A stretch of 64,000 nucleotides of DNA from Alcaligenaceae bacterium. Its GTDB lineage: Bacteria > Pseudomonadota > Gammaproteobacteria > Burkholderiales > Burkholderiaceae_B. Below are positions 1 through 8,608 of this stretch, one piece after another (the stretch's first letter is position 1; every line of letters starts with the position of its first letter). The stretch is from assembly GCA_013416405.1 (NCBI GenBank), contig JACCET010000004.1, forward strand, positions 1-64,000, read 5' to 3'. Below the pieces are notes generated by a model. That model was not told where the DNA came from. It worked only from the letters and a program-made list of their open reading frames with translations, and made no database searches. The position numbers were made by a program, and so were the translations under genes.

Positions 1-242
1 GCACAGCAAGCTCGTTAGGATGCATTACTCCACCTGTTGGGATAAATTACTCCACCAAGAATTTAGTGGAGTCGCCATCCTCTACGATCTACTGCTGGCG
101 CTCAAGATGGTTTTACCGGACGCGTACATACCACCTGCCCCAGCGTGAAATCTTGTTTGCAGCATAGGCTTTTCTGATGACCAACTTGGCCACACTGAAA
201 AGCCGTTTGGCACGCGCTCAATGTAGACTTTCTCGCAGCTCG
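1..242. other. Gene-less left edge with repeated TTACTCCACC motif
   Basis: I see no convincing gene here. TTACTCCACC occurs twice in direct orientation (25-34 and 47-56), and GTGGAGT, the reverse complement of its core, follows at 66-72. This could be the end of an insertion sequence (IS21-type ends carry several such internal repeats) or an operator array. The short ORFs across 82-500 are shadows of the cupredoxin gene or lack any recognisable similarity. Confidence 0.4.
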
Positions 243-740
243 TTAATCGACTTGTATTTCTCCAAGCGTGCCAAATTTGAGATGCCAATCGACCAGGCAA
301 GCGAAATCCGTCTTCCCAGGCTGGACAAACTGCCAGACAACATTACGCTGCTGACCCGGGTTAAGCGTAATCATATTCGGCTGAGTATGCGCGACACTGG
401 GTGCTTTTTGCATCAAGGCGGCGTGCGCCCTGAGTTCACTCATAGAACCGATAACCATTTCATGAGAAAACTTGCCAGTGTTCTTAACCATGAATAAAAC
501 TATGTCACCCGCGTTTACACTAATCAGGCTAGGTGTAAAGTGAACAGTATCGTTAACAACGATTGTGACTGTCTTATTCACTTTAGCTAGATCACCCGGT
601 CGCCCGATTGTCGTACTTTTAGCATGACTGCTTGTAACATCATGACGCGACTTCGACGAACCTCTTGCATCGTTGACACCCGAGGCGAGAATTTCGATAG
701 GCAAAAACGCCAGCACGAAGACAAGCATTAGTTTGTTCAT
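243..740 (-). CDS. Periplasmic cupredoxin-like copper protein
   Basis: This is a small exported cupredoxin of 165 residues. An N-terminal signal peptide (MNKLMLVFVLAFLPIEILA) is followed by a low-complexity linker and a plastocyanin/azurin-type domain over roughly residues 55-165. The copper ligands seen are H93 (in FSHEM), C148 and H153. The usual axial Met after the second His (HxxxGM in relatives) is replaced: the run is WHLKFGTLG. I chose the ATG at 740; a TTG five codons upstream is the alternative. It is the last gene of the minus-strand cytochrome c maturation/thiol-disulfide run, so a role in periplasmic copper handling or electron transfer is likely but inferred. Confidence 0.78.
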   Translation of the reverse strand: MNKLMLVFVLAFLPIEILASGVNDARGSSKSRHDVTSSHAKSTTIGRPGDLAKVNKTVTIVVNDTVHFTPSLISVNAGDIVLFMVKNTGKFSHEMVIGSMSELRAHAALMQKAPSVAHTQPNMITLNPGQQRNVVWQFVQPGKTDFACLVDWHLKFGTLGEIQVD

Positions 741-838
741 AAAAAATCTTCTCAAGGGTGGCGTACTCGGTTATGAAACAATGGATTTACGCGCATCAAC
801 CCCCTCCACTAATATCGGCAGTTCGAAAGTTACAGTCT

Positions 839-1495
839 TCACTTCTTATAAGCGATTTTGACTTCTTGCTCCACAAGCGTCTTAAGCTGTTCAAAACCAA
901 ATTTTGGCAATGGTTTCCCGTTAACAAAAAAAGTTGGTGTTTGAGTTACCTGCAGTGCACGAAGGTCAACTTTATCCTGATCGACGATAGCCGCTATCGT
1001 CGGATTGCTCATGTCTTTGCGTACTTGGTCAATGTCCAGATCCAACGCCTTCAGATAACCCCAGATCAAATCGACCTGCGGGTTATCATGCGATGCCCAT
1101 TGCGGCTGCATGTCTAGAACGGTCTCTAACGTCGACCAGTACTTATCTTGTAGCCGGGACGCCTCAAGAATCTTAGCAACCTCCTCGGAGCCCTCATGAA
1201 ATGGAGCATAACGAAGAACGAGTTTGACCTTGCCCCCATTGACGTTGACAAGTTGTTTGACTGCAGGATAAAACGCTCGGCAAGACTCACACGCCGGGTC
1301 AAAAAACTCCACGATGGTGACTTTCGCGTCGGCAGGACCATATACAGGCGAATGCATTCGCTCGAATTCTGTGGTTTTTGTACTGGCTAACTGCGCTTTT
1401 TTACGAACCTGACTCTGCTCATACACGAAACCACTGATGGAGAAAACCATAACAGCCAGGATACTGGTTAAGACAAGAACTGTTTGTTTTTTCAC
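839..1495 (-). CDS. DsbA-family thioredoxin-fold oxidoreductase
   Basis: A membrane-anchored thiol-disulfide oxidoreductase of 218 residues. It has one N-terminal hydrophobic segment (residues 5-24) and a DsbA/BdbD-type thioredoxin fold with active site C69-E-S-C72 in FFDPACESC. A cis-Pro loop (TQTPTFFVNG) lies near residue 186, as expected for the family. Its start ATG overlaps the stop of the upstream DsbB-like gene by four bases, so the two are translationally coupled and probably form an oxidant/re-oxidant pair as in BdbD-BdbC. The preferred substrate cannot be told from sequence; apocytochromes or the neighbouring cupredoxin are candidates. Confidence 0.85.
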   Translation of the reverse strand: MKKQTVLVLTSILAVMVFSISGFVYEQSQVRKKAQLASTKTTEFERMHSPVYGPADAKVTIVEFFDPACESCRAFYPAVKQLVNVNGGKVKLVLRYAPFHEGSEEVAKILEASRLQDKYWSTLETVLDMQPQWASHDNPQVDLIWGYLKALDLDIDQVRKDMSNPTIAAIVDQDKVDLRALQVTQTPTFFVNGKPLPKFGFEQLKTLVEQEVKIAYKK

Positions 1496-1926
1496 TTTAA
1501 AGCACCTTTTTTTATGAAGAGAAGCGTGGCGATTGCCGTAAATGCCAGCAATGACAATAGAGGAATGGATATGAAACCCAAAAGGTTTAAATTCACTTCA
1601 GCGCATGATGGGCCTTGCCCACAAGGTTGAAGGGCTGGAGGGATAACGCCCAGGTAAAGTAGATTGTGATAAAGCGCCACAAACCAGCCGCCAACGACCA
1701 TCGGTAATGCATACACAAAGACACGCACATCTGAGGTCGCGAGGCCCACGGCCAGGATAAAAACGAGCGGAAACATAAAGATGCGCTGATACCAGCACAG
1801 CTCGCAAGGGACGAACCCCATGATTTCACTGAGAAACAAGGCACCTAATGTTGCGGTCAGAGCAATCACCCATGCCGCAAATACTCGGCCCCACCGAGGC
1901 CCTGAAAGTTGGTTGCTGACTACCAT
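1492..1926 (-). CDS. DsbB/BdbC-like disulfide re-oxidising membrane protein
   Basis: An integral membrane protein of 144 residues with about four membrane segments and two Cys pairs, C41-x-x-C44 (PCELCWYQR) and C102/C108. This is the pattern of DsbB/BdbC quinone-linked oxidases that re-oxidise a DsbA partner. The ATG at 1926 was chosen because the protein then starts just before the first membrane helix and AAGGA lies about 11 bases upstream; a longer reading frame to 2076 would add an unlikely polar extension overlapping ccdA. It is coupled by ATGA to the DsbA-like gene. Confidence 0.85.
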   Translation of the reverse strand: MVVSNQLSGPRWGRVFAAWVIALTATLGALFLSEIMGFVPCELCWYQRIFMFPLVFILAVGLATSDVRVFVYALPMVVGGWFVALYHNLLYLGVIPPALQPCGQGPSCAEVNLNLLGFISIPLLSLLAFTAIATLLFIKKGALK

Positions 1927-2008
1927 AAAACGTCGATCCTTAACGATGTGCTTCAAAAACTGGAGGTAAAGGTTGTAATGGCGAAGGCTATAAGAAAGTA
2001 GAGAATAT

Positions 2009-2758
2009 TTAGCCAATACTTCCAAGGGCCGGGAACGTCTTAAGCAGCCAAATTGCAAAACGGACCAGTTGCCCACTGGCCACGGCGATGCCCATAAGTA
2101 CCAGAATCGCGCCAGTCACTATTTGCAGGTAGCGGCCTGTTCGGCGTAGCGCACCGAGCCGACGCATAAACGGCGCCATGAAGTAAGCCGACAGGAGAAA
2201 CGGCACGCCAAGCCCTAACGCATAAACACCTAACAGCAGCATCCCCTGACCTACGCTCTGAGACGTAGCACCCAGCGCCAGAATACCGCCGAGCACGGGG
2301 CCAATACATGGGGTCCAACCAAAGCCAAAGGCCATACCCAGCACGGTAGCGGACCACGGATTACCCCCAACACCTGCCCCTGGCTCGAAACGGTAGTAGC
2401 GCTGCGTCCATACGGGAGCTCGCACCACCCCCATAATCAATAGGCCTGCAACAATAATAATGACCCCTGCAACGATATTGAGCTCATAGCGGTAGGATAA
2501 AAACAAGCGCCCGATCGCTGTGATGCTGGCACCTAGGACCAGAAAAACCAAAGAAAATCCCAGAACGAAGCACGCACTAAGACCCAGCGTTCGCCATCGT
2601 GCGGCGCGTGCCTTTGCTGACGACACGCCAGGCTCCGCTGAGCCACCGGCAATATAAGAGAGGTAACCCGGTACGAGCGGTAAGACACATGGCGATAGGA
2701 ACGATGCAATGCCTGCGACAAACGCGGTCAATAGTCCGATGGCGGTTAGCTCAAGCAT
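2009..2758 (-). CDS. ccdA: CcdA, thiol-reductant transporter for cytochrome c biogenesis
   Basis: A 249-residue polytopic protein of the CcdA/DsbD transmembrane family, with about six helices. The two redox cysteines sit in the typical contexts SPCVLPLVPGYLSY (C24) and GWTPCIGP (C151). The family passes electrons from cytoplasmic thioredoxin across the membrane to periplasmic thioredoxin-fold proteins. The gene lies between a TlpA-like thioredoxin and the DsbB/DsbA pair, so the likely clients are the TlpA-like protein and CcmG, which keep apocytochrome haem-binding cysteines reduced. Confidence 0.9.
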   Translation of the reverse strand: MLELTAIGLLTAFVAGIASFLSPCVLPLVPGYLSYIAGGSAEPGVSSAKARAARWRTLGLSACFVLGFSLVFLVLGASITAIGRLFLSYRYELNIVAGVIIIVAGLLIMGVVRAPVWTQRYYRFEPGAGVGGNPWSATVLGMAFGFGWTPCIGPVLGGILALGATSQSVGQGMLLLGVYALGLGVPFLLSAYFMAPFMRRLGALRRTGRYLQIVTGAILVLMGIAVASGQLVRFAIWLLKTFPALGSIG

Positions 2759-2791
2759 CGCGCTGCTCCCACAACATACTAAGTCGCATGG

Positions 2792-3433
2792 CTATTTCTC
2801 ACCGTCGTTTTTCTTGAGTGATAAAGATAGCTGCGCGGCGTCGATCAAAGCATCGACCTGTGGGCTATCCCAAGCAGCAGGTCCCAATGCGCGCCCTATC
2901 TCACGGCCTTCTTGATCGATCAGCAAGGTTGTAGGAACGCCCGGAGCGCGAATAATGTTGGACACCTTTGACGCCGGATCAAAATATCCACGCAGCGTTT
3001 GTACGCCAAACTCCTGATAGAAGGATTTGACCTGCGCGGGGTCGCGGTCAATTGATAACGCCACCACTTCAAATGTTGGACCACCGCGCTTGGCGTTGAG
3101 CCGATCCAGCGACGGCATTTCCTCTCTGCAGGGCGGACACCAGGTAGCCCAAATGTTGAGCAAAACAACACGGCCTCGAAAATCGGCCAAGGTCAAGGTC
3201 TTGCCGCTCGCATCTTGAAAGGAGAACAACGGAAGATCACGTGGCGTACTCCAGCGCGTAAAGCGCTGCCCATCTATATCCACCGCGGTGTCCATCGCAA
3301 CGTTAACTATTCCGTCTGGGAGAGCCTTGGACGCATTATTACGTTGGTAAAAAAATAAAGCTGTCGCGATAGTGATCACGGTCGTTAACACCACTGCTAC
3401 CCAAATAATTATCTTAAAAGAGTTCTTCATCAT
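2792..3433 (-). CDS. TlpA/ResA-like membrane-anchored thioredoxin
   Basis: A 213-residue periplasmic thioredoxin held by one N-terminal membrane anchor (residues 8-28). The AhpC/TSA-Redoxin fold carries the active site W98-C99-P-P-C102 in NIWATWCPPCREE, the standard reducing motif of TlpA/ResA proteins, and the cis-Pro loop is GVPTTLL. It follows ccmI by only a few bases and precedes ccdA, which probably feeds it electrons. A reductase role toward apocytochrome c or a copper site is inferred. Tandem Met codons leave the exact start (3433 or 3430) open. Confidence 0.87.
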   Translation of the reverse strand: MMKNSFKIIIWVAVVLTTVITIATALFFYQRNNASKALPDGIVNVAMDTAVDIDGQRFTRWSTPRDLPLFSFQDASGKTLTLADFRGRVVLLNIWATWCPPCREEMPSLDRLNAKRGGPTFEVVALSIDRDPAQVKSFYQEFGVQTLRGYFDPASKVSNIIRAPGVPTTLLIDQEGREIGRALGPAAWDSPQVDALIDAAQLSLSLKKNDGEK

Positions 3434-3443
3434 TCTCCACCCA

Positions 3444-4301
3444 TCAGTTTTCAGAGGTCACTGCTTCGGCTTGCTCTCGACGCGCACGCTTGATTGTGTT
3501 TTCGACAGCCTGCGCGGCGTCCGAATCTGGCGGAAGCAACTCGAATAACTGTTGCCAATAATCAATCGCTGCTGGGTAATCTTGACGCTCCAGCGCAGCA
3601 GCCCCCGCCAAAGTGAGAGCGAACGGTTCCCGAGGATTGAGCGATAGTGCGCGCTCCAGCAATTGCGTCGGCTCCCCCTTGAATCCAGTTTGATTGCTTC
3701 TGGCGAGTGTTTCGGCATATTCCGACAGCGCCAAAGGATCCGACTGAATGACGGTCGCCGCTTTGGAAAAGGCCGCCGCAGCATCTTCATACTTTTCAAA
3801 ATAGCGATAAGAGCGCCCCAGCATGAGCCAGCCAGTTGGATCATCAGGATTGCGCGCCAGCCTCGCCGCGAGCGAATCCACCATGGCCTGCACATCGGCT
3901 TGCGTCATGGCAGACGCGCTTTGCACTGGCGGAGGGGTAATCGCTGCGAGGTTACCTAACGCTAAATAGGTAAGCGTTGCAGCCACTGGCAGGACGATGG
4001 CCAGCGCTATCGCTGCTTGCTTGCTGCTCTGGCGTCGTAGTCCAGTACTCTGAGCTGGTGTTGCCTCATCGAGCGCACGTCGTTGCAGCTCTTGTTGGGC
4101 CGCTGCGTGATCAGGCAAAGACAATATACCGTTCGCACGATCCTGCTCCAGCTCAGCCAATTGGTCGCGCAACACTCTCGCATTAACGGCGTGATGTTCA
4201 AGACTGCTATCTAGTTTGGGGCCGCGCCACAGAGCCAGCCCTAGCCATAAGGTGACACTAGCTGCAAGTAATGCAGCAATAAGGATAAAAATAAAATTCA
4301 T
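3444..4301 (-). CDS. ccmI: CcmI, apocytochrome c chaperone
   Basis: A 285-residue CcmI/CycH-type protein. Two N-terminal membrane segments are separated by a cytoplasmic loop with a leucine-rich coiled stretch (VNARVLRDQLAELEQDR). A periplasmic region follows with tetratricopeptide repeats (about residues 135-265, for example DDPTGWLMLGRSYRYFEKY). CcmI holds the C-terminus of apocytochrome c and delivers it to the CcmFH haem lyase. The start overlaps the ccmH stop by four bases. Confidence 0.9.
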   Translation of the reverse strand: MNFIFILIAALLAASVTLWLGLALWRGPKLDSSLEHHAVNARVLRDQLAELEQDRANGILSLPDHAAAQQELQRRALDEATPAQSTGLRRQSSKQAAIALAIVLPVAATLTYLALGNLAAITPPPVQSASAMTQADVQAMVDSLAARLARNPDDPTGWLMLGRSYRYFEKYEDAAAAFSKAATVIQSDPLALSEYAETLARSNQTGFKGEPTQLLERALSLNPREPFALTLAGAAALERQDYPAAIDYWQQLFELLPPDSDAAQAVENTIKRARREQAEAVTSEN

Positions 4302-4753
4302 GGTGATGTTCCGTTGTCCGTGGTTTGCGCTAGCAGCGCCTGCGCTCTCTTGCGCTCATCGTCGCTTAGCGATGCATCAGCCACGCTGTTTTTGCGGCGA
4401 CGCAATGTTGTCGCCAGAACGAGGAGCCCAAAGGCCAGCAGCAACATGGGGCCAAACCATAGCAATAGCGTGGTGGCTTTTAATGGCGTGCGATAGAGTA
4501 CGAAATCACCATAACGATCAACCATATAGGTTCTGATCTCGGTATCGCTTTTGCCAGCCTGGATCTGCTCGCGTATCTGTTGGCGCAGGTCCACGGCCAG
4601 GTCGGCGCGTGAGGCTGCGATCGACTCGTTCTGGCACACCAAACACCGCAATTCAGCGGCGATGTTCAGCATGCGCTTTTCCGTCGCCGCGCTATCCGCC
4701 CACGATGGCAAGGCAATAACGGCACACAACAATGTCAACCACCAATGTTTCAT
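4298..4753 (-). CDS. ccmH: CcmH, thiol oxidoreductase of cytochrome c maturation
   Basis: A 151-residue protein of the CcmH/CycL family: signal peptide to about residue 20, then the three-helix periplasmic domain with motif LRC37LVC40QN, and one C-terminal membrane helix (about residues 100-120). CcmH works with CcmG and CcmF to reduce the haem-binding CXXCH of apocytochrome c. This is the short CcmH form (separate CcmI), as in Pseudomonas and Bradyrhizobium, not the fused E. coli form. It overlaps the ccmG stop by four bases. Confidence 0.93.
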   Translation of the reverse strand: MKHWWLTLLCAVIALPSWADSAATEKRMLNIAAELRCLVCQNESIAASRADLAVDLRQQIREQIQAGKSDTEIRTYMVDRYGDFVLYRTPLKATTLLLWFGPMLLLAFGLLVLATTLRRRKNSVADASLSDDERKRAQALLAQTTDNGTSP

Positions 4754-5274
4754 TTTTCAAGCTCCCGGATCAGGGGTAGAAGCGTGTCGCGCACCGCAGT
4801 CTCGGTTACTGCTCCGATGTGCTTGTAACGAATGAGCCCGGCCTTGTCGATAACAAAGGTCTCAGGTACGCCATAAACGCCATAGTCAATACCCACGCGC
4901 CCTTGCGTATCGGATACGGACAAGACATATCCATTGCCATGGCGTTCCAACCACGAAATCGCTTCCCCGCGTACATCCTTGTAGTTAAGACCAACTATGG
5001 GTACTCCGTGCGTTTTAGCCAACGCCGTAATCACGGGATGCTCTTCAAGACAGGCATAACACCAAGAAGCCCACACGTTCAGCAGCCACACTTTGCCTTT
5101 CATGGCTTCCGGTGAAAACGTTTCTTCGGGCGACGCCAATTGGGGCAACGTGAAATTCGGTGCCGGCTTGTTAATCAAAGGCGAAGGTACTTCGCTGGGC
5201 TTGAGGGTCAAACCGAAAGCCAGGAAGCCGACCAGCACGACAAAAGCAACCAACGGCCATACAAAGCGACTCAT
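4750..5274 (-). CDS. ccmG: CcmG/DsbE, periplasmic thioredoxin for apocytochrome c reduction
   Basis: A 174-residue protein with an N-terminal membrane anchor (residues 5-23) and a thioredoxin domain. The active site is W71-C72-Y-A-C75 in NVWASWCYACLEEHP; most CcmG proteins have WCPxC, so the Tyr in place of Pro is a small departure. The GVYGVPETFVIDKAG stretch with the cis-Pro is typical of DsbE. It is coupled by four-base overlaps to ccmF upstream and ccmH downstream. Confidence 0.93.
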   Translation of the reverse strand: MSRFVWPLVAFVVLVGFLAFGLTLKPSEVPSPLINKPAPNFTLPQLASPEETFSPEAMKGKVWLLNVWASWCYACLEEHPVITALAKTHGVPIVGLNYKDVRGEAISWLERHGNGYVLSVSDTQGRVGIDYGVYGVPETFVIDKAGLIRYKHIGAVTETAVRDTLLPLIRELEK

Positions 5275-7232
5275 GATGTGGCCCCTGCAGCCACCAAGGC
5301 GGCCTTTCGTTCGCGACGCTTAAGTCGATAACGGCGATCACTGATAGCTAATAACCCACCCAGCGCCATCAAGATGCAACCTATCCAGATCCAGTCAACG
5401 AATGGTTTGTAGTAAACACGTACGCTCCAGGCGCCGTCAGCAAGCGGCTCACCCAGAGCGACGTACACGTGACGCAAACCGTTGGCATCAATAGCCGCTT
5501 CTGTCATGGGCATTTCGGAGGAGATGTAGCTGCGTTTCTCGGGATGAAGCAGACGCAAGATCCGACCATCGCGTGACAACTCGATGTCACCGACTTCTGC
5601 GACATAATTAGGTCCCTGTGCTTTATTGACGCCTAGAAACTTCAACTCATAGCCCCCTGTGCTTACCGTGCTGCCAGGCGTCATACGCACGTCCTGTTCA
5701 GTTTCATAGCCCATGACGAGTGTCACTCCCGCTACGAACACGGCAATACCCAAATGGGCCAGATGCATGCCTAGCCAGCTAAGCGGTTGGGCTCGCAGCC
5801 CAGTGCGCGTAGCCCGCATACGGTCAAAGATGCCCTTAACCACCGCAGTGGCAATCCACGTGGCCAGTGCCAAGCCTAAAGCCGCCAACGCCGACCAACG
5901 CCCCAGCATAAACGGTGCGCCAACACCGACCACAAGCGCCACCACAGCCGGAACGTGCAGGTGTTTTATCAGAGCGCTTATCTTGGCTGACTTCCAGTTA
6001 GCCACCGGGCCTACCGCCATGAGAAGCAACGCGGGCACCATCAGCGGTATGAAAACGGCATTAAAGTAGGGCGGCCCCACCGAAAGTTTGCCTAACCCGA
6101 GCGCATCAATGAAAAGCGGATACAAGGTGCCGAGAATGACGGCACCCGCTGCTACGGCCAACAACACGTTGTTCATTAGCAAGAGCGATTCACGCGATAT
6201 CAGTTCAAACCGTCCACCCATACCCACTTTGGGCGCACGCAGCGCAAATAAAAACAAGGACGAGCCCACCACAACGGCGAATAACATCAAAATGAACACG
6301 CCTCGGCGCGGATCGGTGGCGAAGGCGTGTACTGACGTCAATACGCCTGACCGTACGAGAAAGGCCCCCAGCAATGAAAGCGAGAACGTGCTGATGGCAA
6401 GCAGCACTGTCCAGTTCTTGAAACTGGCACGCTTTTCAGTTACCGCCAGGGAGTGAATCAATGCAGTACCCACCAGCCACGGAATAAACGAAGAGTTCTC
6501 TACCGGGTCCCAGAACCACCAGCCGCCCCAACCCAGTTCGTAGTACGCCCACCAACTTCCCAAGGCGATACCCAAGGTCAGGAATAACCACGCTGCCGTC
6601 GCCCAGGGCCGGGACCAACGGGCCCACGTCGAGTCGAGCTGCCCCGCTAGCAGTGCGGCAATGGCAAATGCGAACGCCACCGAAAATCCGACATACCCCA
6701 TGTACAGCAATGGCGGATGAAATATCAGTCCAATATCTTGCAGTAGCGGATTCAGGTCCATACCTTCTATGGCCGCAGGTACCAGGCGCTCGAACGGGTT
6801 AGAGGTAAGCAGCACAAAGAGCAGGAATCCAGCCGTGACCAGGCCCAGCACTCCCAATACGCGTGCAACCATGACATCGGGCAGTTGCTTTGAGAACACA
6901 CTTACTGCGTACGCCCAGCCTGTTTGCATCAGCAGCCACAGCAAGAGCGATCCTTCGTGGCCGCCCCAGACGGCGGCTATGCGGTAAAGCAAGGGCAATT
7001 GCGAGTTGGAGTTCTGGGCGACGTAAGCCACCGAAAAATCCTTAACGATGAAGGACCAACCAAGCGTCGCGAAGCTAACAATAATTAAAAGGAACTGTGC
7101 GCGCGCGGCAGGTCGAGCAAAGGAGATCCAGACAGCATTGCCACGCGCCGCGCCAGCGAGGGCTAAGCAGCCTTGCGCAAGCGCCACGAATAGCGTCAGA
7201 ATCAGAGAGAAATGACCGAGTTCAGGAATCAT
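5271..7232 (-). CDS. ccmF: CcmF, haem lyase core subunit
   Basis: A 653-residue polytopic protein of the CcmF/CycK family, near the family's usual 640-660 residues. The tryptophan-rich WWD signature is clear in WGGWWFWDPVENSSF, and there are many membrane helices with a large periplasmic loop near the C-terminus. CcmF, with CcmH and CcmI, attaches haem from holo-CcmE to apocytochrome c. It starts six bases after ccmE and overlaps ccmG, consistent with one transcript. Confidence 0.96.
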   Translation of the reverse strand: MIPELGHFSLILTLFVALAQGCLALAGAARGNAVWISFARPAARAQFLLIIVSFATLGWSFIVKDFSVAYVAQNSNSQLPLLYRIAAVWGGHEGSLLLWLLMQTGWAYAVSVFSKQLPDVMVARVLGVLGLVTAGFLLFVLLTSNPFERLVPAAIEGMDLNPLLQDIGLIFHPPLLYMGYVGFSVAFAFAIAALLAGQLDSTWARWSRPWATAAWLFLTLGIALGSWWAYYELGWGGWWFWDPVENSSFIPWLVGTALIHSLAVTEKRASFKNWTVLLAISTFSLSLLGAFLVRSGVLTSVHAFATDPRRGVFILMLFAVVVGSSLFLFALRAPKVGMGGRFELISRESLLLMNNVLLAVAAGAVILGTLYPLFIDALGLGKLSVGPPYFNAVFIPLMVPALLLMAVGPVANWKSAKISALIKHLHVPAVVALVVGVGAPFMLGRWSALAALGLALATWIATAVVKGIFDRMRATRTGLRAQPLSWLGMHLAHLGIAVFVAGVTLVMGYETEQDVRMTPGSTVSTGGYELKFLGVNKAQGPNYVAEVGDIELSRDGRILRLLHPEKRSYISSEMPMTEAAIDANGLRHVYVALGEPLADGAWSVRVYYKPFVDWIWIGCILMALGGLLAISDRRYRLKRRERKAALVAAGATS

Positions 7233-7237
7233 GAGCG

Positions 7238-7684
7238 TTATGGCCTCGTAGCAATCGTGTTCTTGGCGGCCTCATCCAGCGCATGCTGCGCCTCGGGGGG
7301 CATATAGTTCTCATCGTGTTTGGCAAGCACCTCTTCTGCCCGGAACAAGCCATCGGCCCCGAGCTTGCCTTGGGCCACTACCCCTTTGCCCTCGCTAAAC
7401 AGGTCAGGCAATATTCCCGTATAACTGACCGGTATCATTTTGGCGGTATCGGTCACAACGAACTTCACTGTCAGCCCATCACTTTGGCGCTGCACGCTGC
7501 CGGTTTGCACCATGCCTCCGACGCGAAACGTCCTTTCTTGGGGTGCTTCACCAGCACTCACCTGCGTAGGCGTGAAGAAAAACACAAGGTTGCTCTGAAA
7601 AGCATTGAGCACTAAGGCTGTGGCAATGCCGAATGCGGCCAAGCCACCAGCAATGAGCGCGATACGTTTATGGCGATTTTTCAT
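7238..7684 (-). CDS. ccmE: CcmE, periplasmic haem chaperone
   Basis: A 148-residue protein with an N-terminal membrane anchor (residues 7-28) and an OB-fold periplasmic domain. The haem-binding HxxxY motif is present as H123-DEN-Y127 ([10 protein letters not shown]); the His binds haem covalently. The ATG at 7684 is preferred over a longer frame to 7807 because it overlaps the ccmD stop by four bases and places the basic n-region directly before the membrane helix. Confidence 0.95.
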   Translation of the reverse strand: MKNRHKRIALIAGGLAAFGIATALVLNAFQSNLVFFFTPTQVSAGEAPQERTFRVGGMVQTGSVQRQSDGLTVKFVVTDTAKMIPVSYTGILPDLFSEGKGVVAQGKLGADGLFRAEEVLAKHDENYMPPEAQHALDEAAKNTIATRP

Positions 7685-7863
7685 CGAAATTCCTCTTCCT
7701 TTAGGATTAACTGACGCTTCACCAGCGACAAAGCCGCTTTGCGGCGCTGGCGCAGCAAGAGCCATTCGGCGCAAAGAACGACCAGGGTGACGGCGACTGA
7801 CCCCCACACGTATTGCCCATAGCCGCCCATGGCAAAAAATTCAGCTGGACTCGTCCAGTTCAT
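7681..7863 (-). CDS. ccmD: CcmD, small membrane subunit of haem export
   Basis: A 60-residue protein with the CcmD layout: a short N-terminus ([16 protein letters not shown], with the family's MGGYxxYVW motif), one membrane helix (about residues 20-38) and a basic C-terminal tail. CcmD is needed to release holo-CcmE from the CcmABC complex. The ATG at 7863 overlaps the ccmC stop by four bases; the longer frame to 8067 is antisense-like sequence inside ccmC. Confidence 0.93.
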   Translation of the reverse strand: MNWTSPAEFFAMGGYGQYVWGSVAVTLVVLCAEWLLLRQRRKAALSLVKRQLILKEEEFR

Positions 7864-8597
7864 TGCTTTACCTCCCTCAAGTCGTCTAACCATCCAGCAT
7901 GATGTTCGCGTTCTAAAATGATGCAGCGCACGCGCATCAACGCGATCGCCACCGCATACATCCATGACGCCAAGGCCATAAGCAGCATGCCAATTAGCAT
8001 GAGGACCGCCATTGAAGGCGCTTGTGTCAGCGAAACAGATGCGCCTTGATGCAAGGTGTTCCACCACTGCACCGAAAAATAAATGATTGGAATATTGACG
8101 ACGCCGACAAGGGCAAGGACAGCACCGGCCTTATCCCCGCGCCGTGGCTCATCAATCGCTGACTGAAGCGCCATAAAGCCGATGTACAAGAAGAGAAGAA
8201 TCAGCTCGGAGGTCAGGCGCGCATCCCAGACCCACCAGGTTCCCCACATGGGTTTGCCCCACAAGGCCCCCGTCCAGAGTGAAAGAAACGTGAACATGGC
8301 GCCGGTGGGAGCCAAGGCCGCGGCCATCATGGCCGCTAAACGATTCTTAAATGCCAGCCCTATCGCGGCCCAGAAAGCCATGACCAAATAAATGAACATC
8401 GACATCCAGGAGACCGGCACGTGCAGGAAGATGATGCGATAGCCCTCACCTTGCTGGGCGTCGGTGGGCGCCATGAAGAAACCCACGTACATCCCTATGA
8501 TCGCCAGAATCGCGGCAGCAGCTGCAAACCATGGAATTAGCTTGCCAGCTAGGGGGTAAAACATTTTGGGCGATGAATACTTAAACCAATTAATCAT
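7860..8597 (-). CDS. ccmC: CcmC, haem handling membrane protein
   Basis: A 245-residue polytopic protein with six predicted helices and the WWD signature in MWGTWWVWDARLTSE (about residues 118-131). Conserved histidines flank it, including H59 in IIFLHVPVSW. CcmC presents haem to CcmE. It is slightly shorter at its N-terminus than some relatives but complete. It sits between ccmB (11-base gap) and ccmD (overlap) in the usual ccmABCDE order. Confidence 0.96.
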   Translation of the reverse strand: MINWFKYSSPKMFYPLAGKLIPWFAAAAAILAIIGMYVGFFMAPTDAQQGEGYRIIFLHVPVSWMSMFIYLVMAFWAAIGLAFKNRLAAMMAAALAPTGAMFTFLSLWTGALWGKPMWGTWWVWDARLTSELILLFLYIGFMALQSAIDEPRRGDKAGAVLALVGVVNIPIIYFSVQWWNTLHQGASVSLTQAPSMAVLMLIGMLLMALASWMYAVAIALMRVRCIILEREHHAGWLDDLREVKQ

Positions 8598-8608
8598 TCA
8601 CTTACTCA

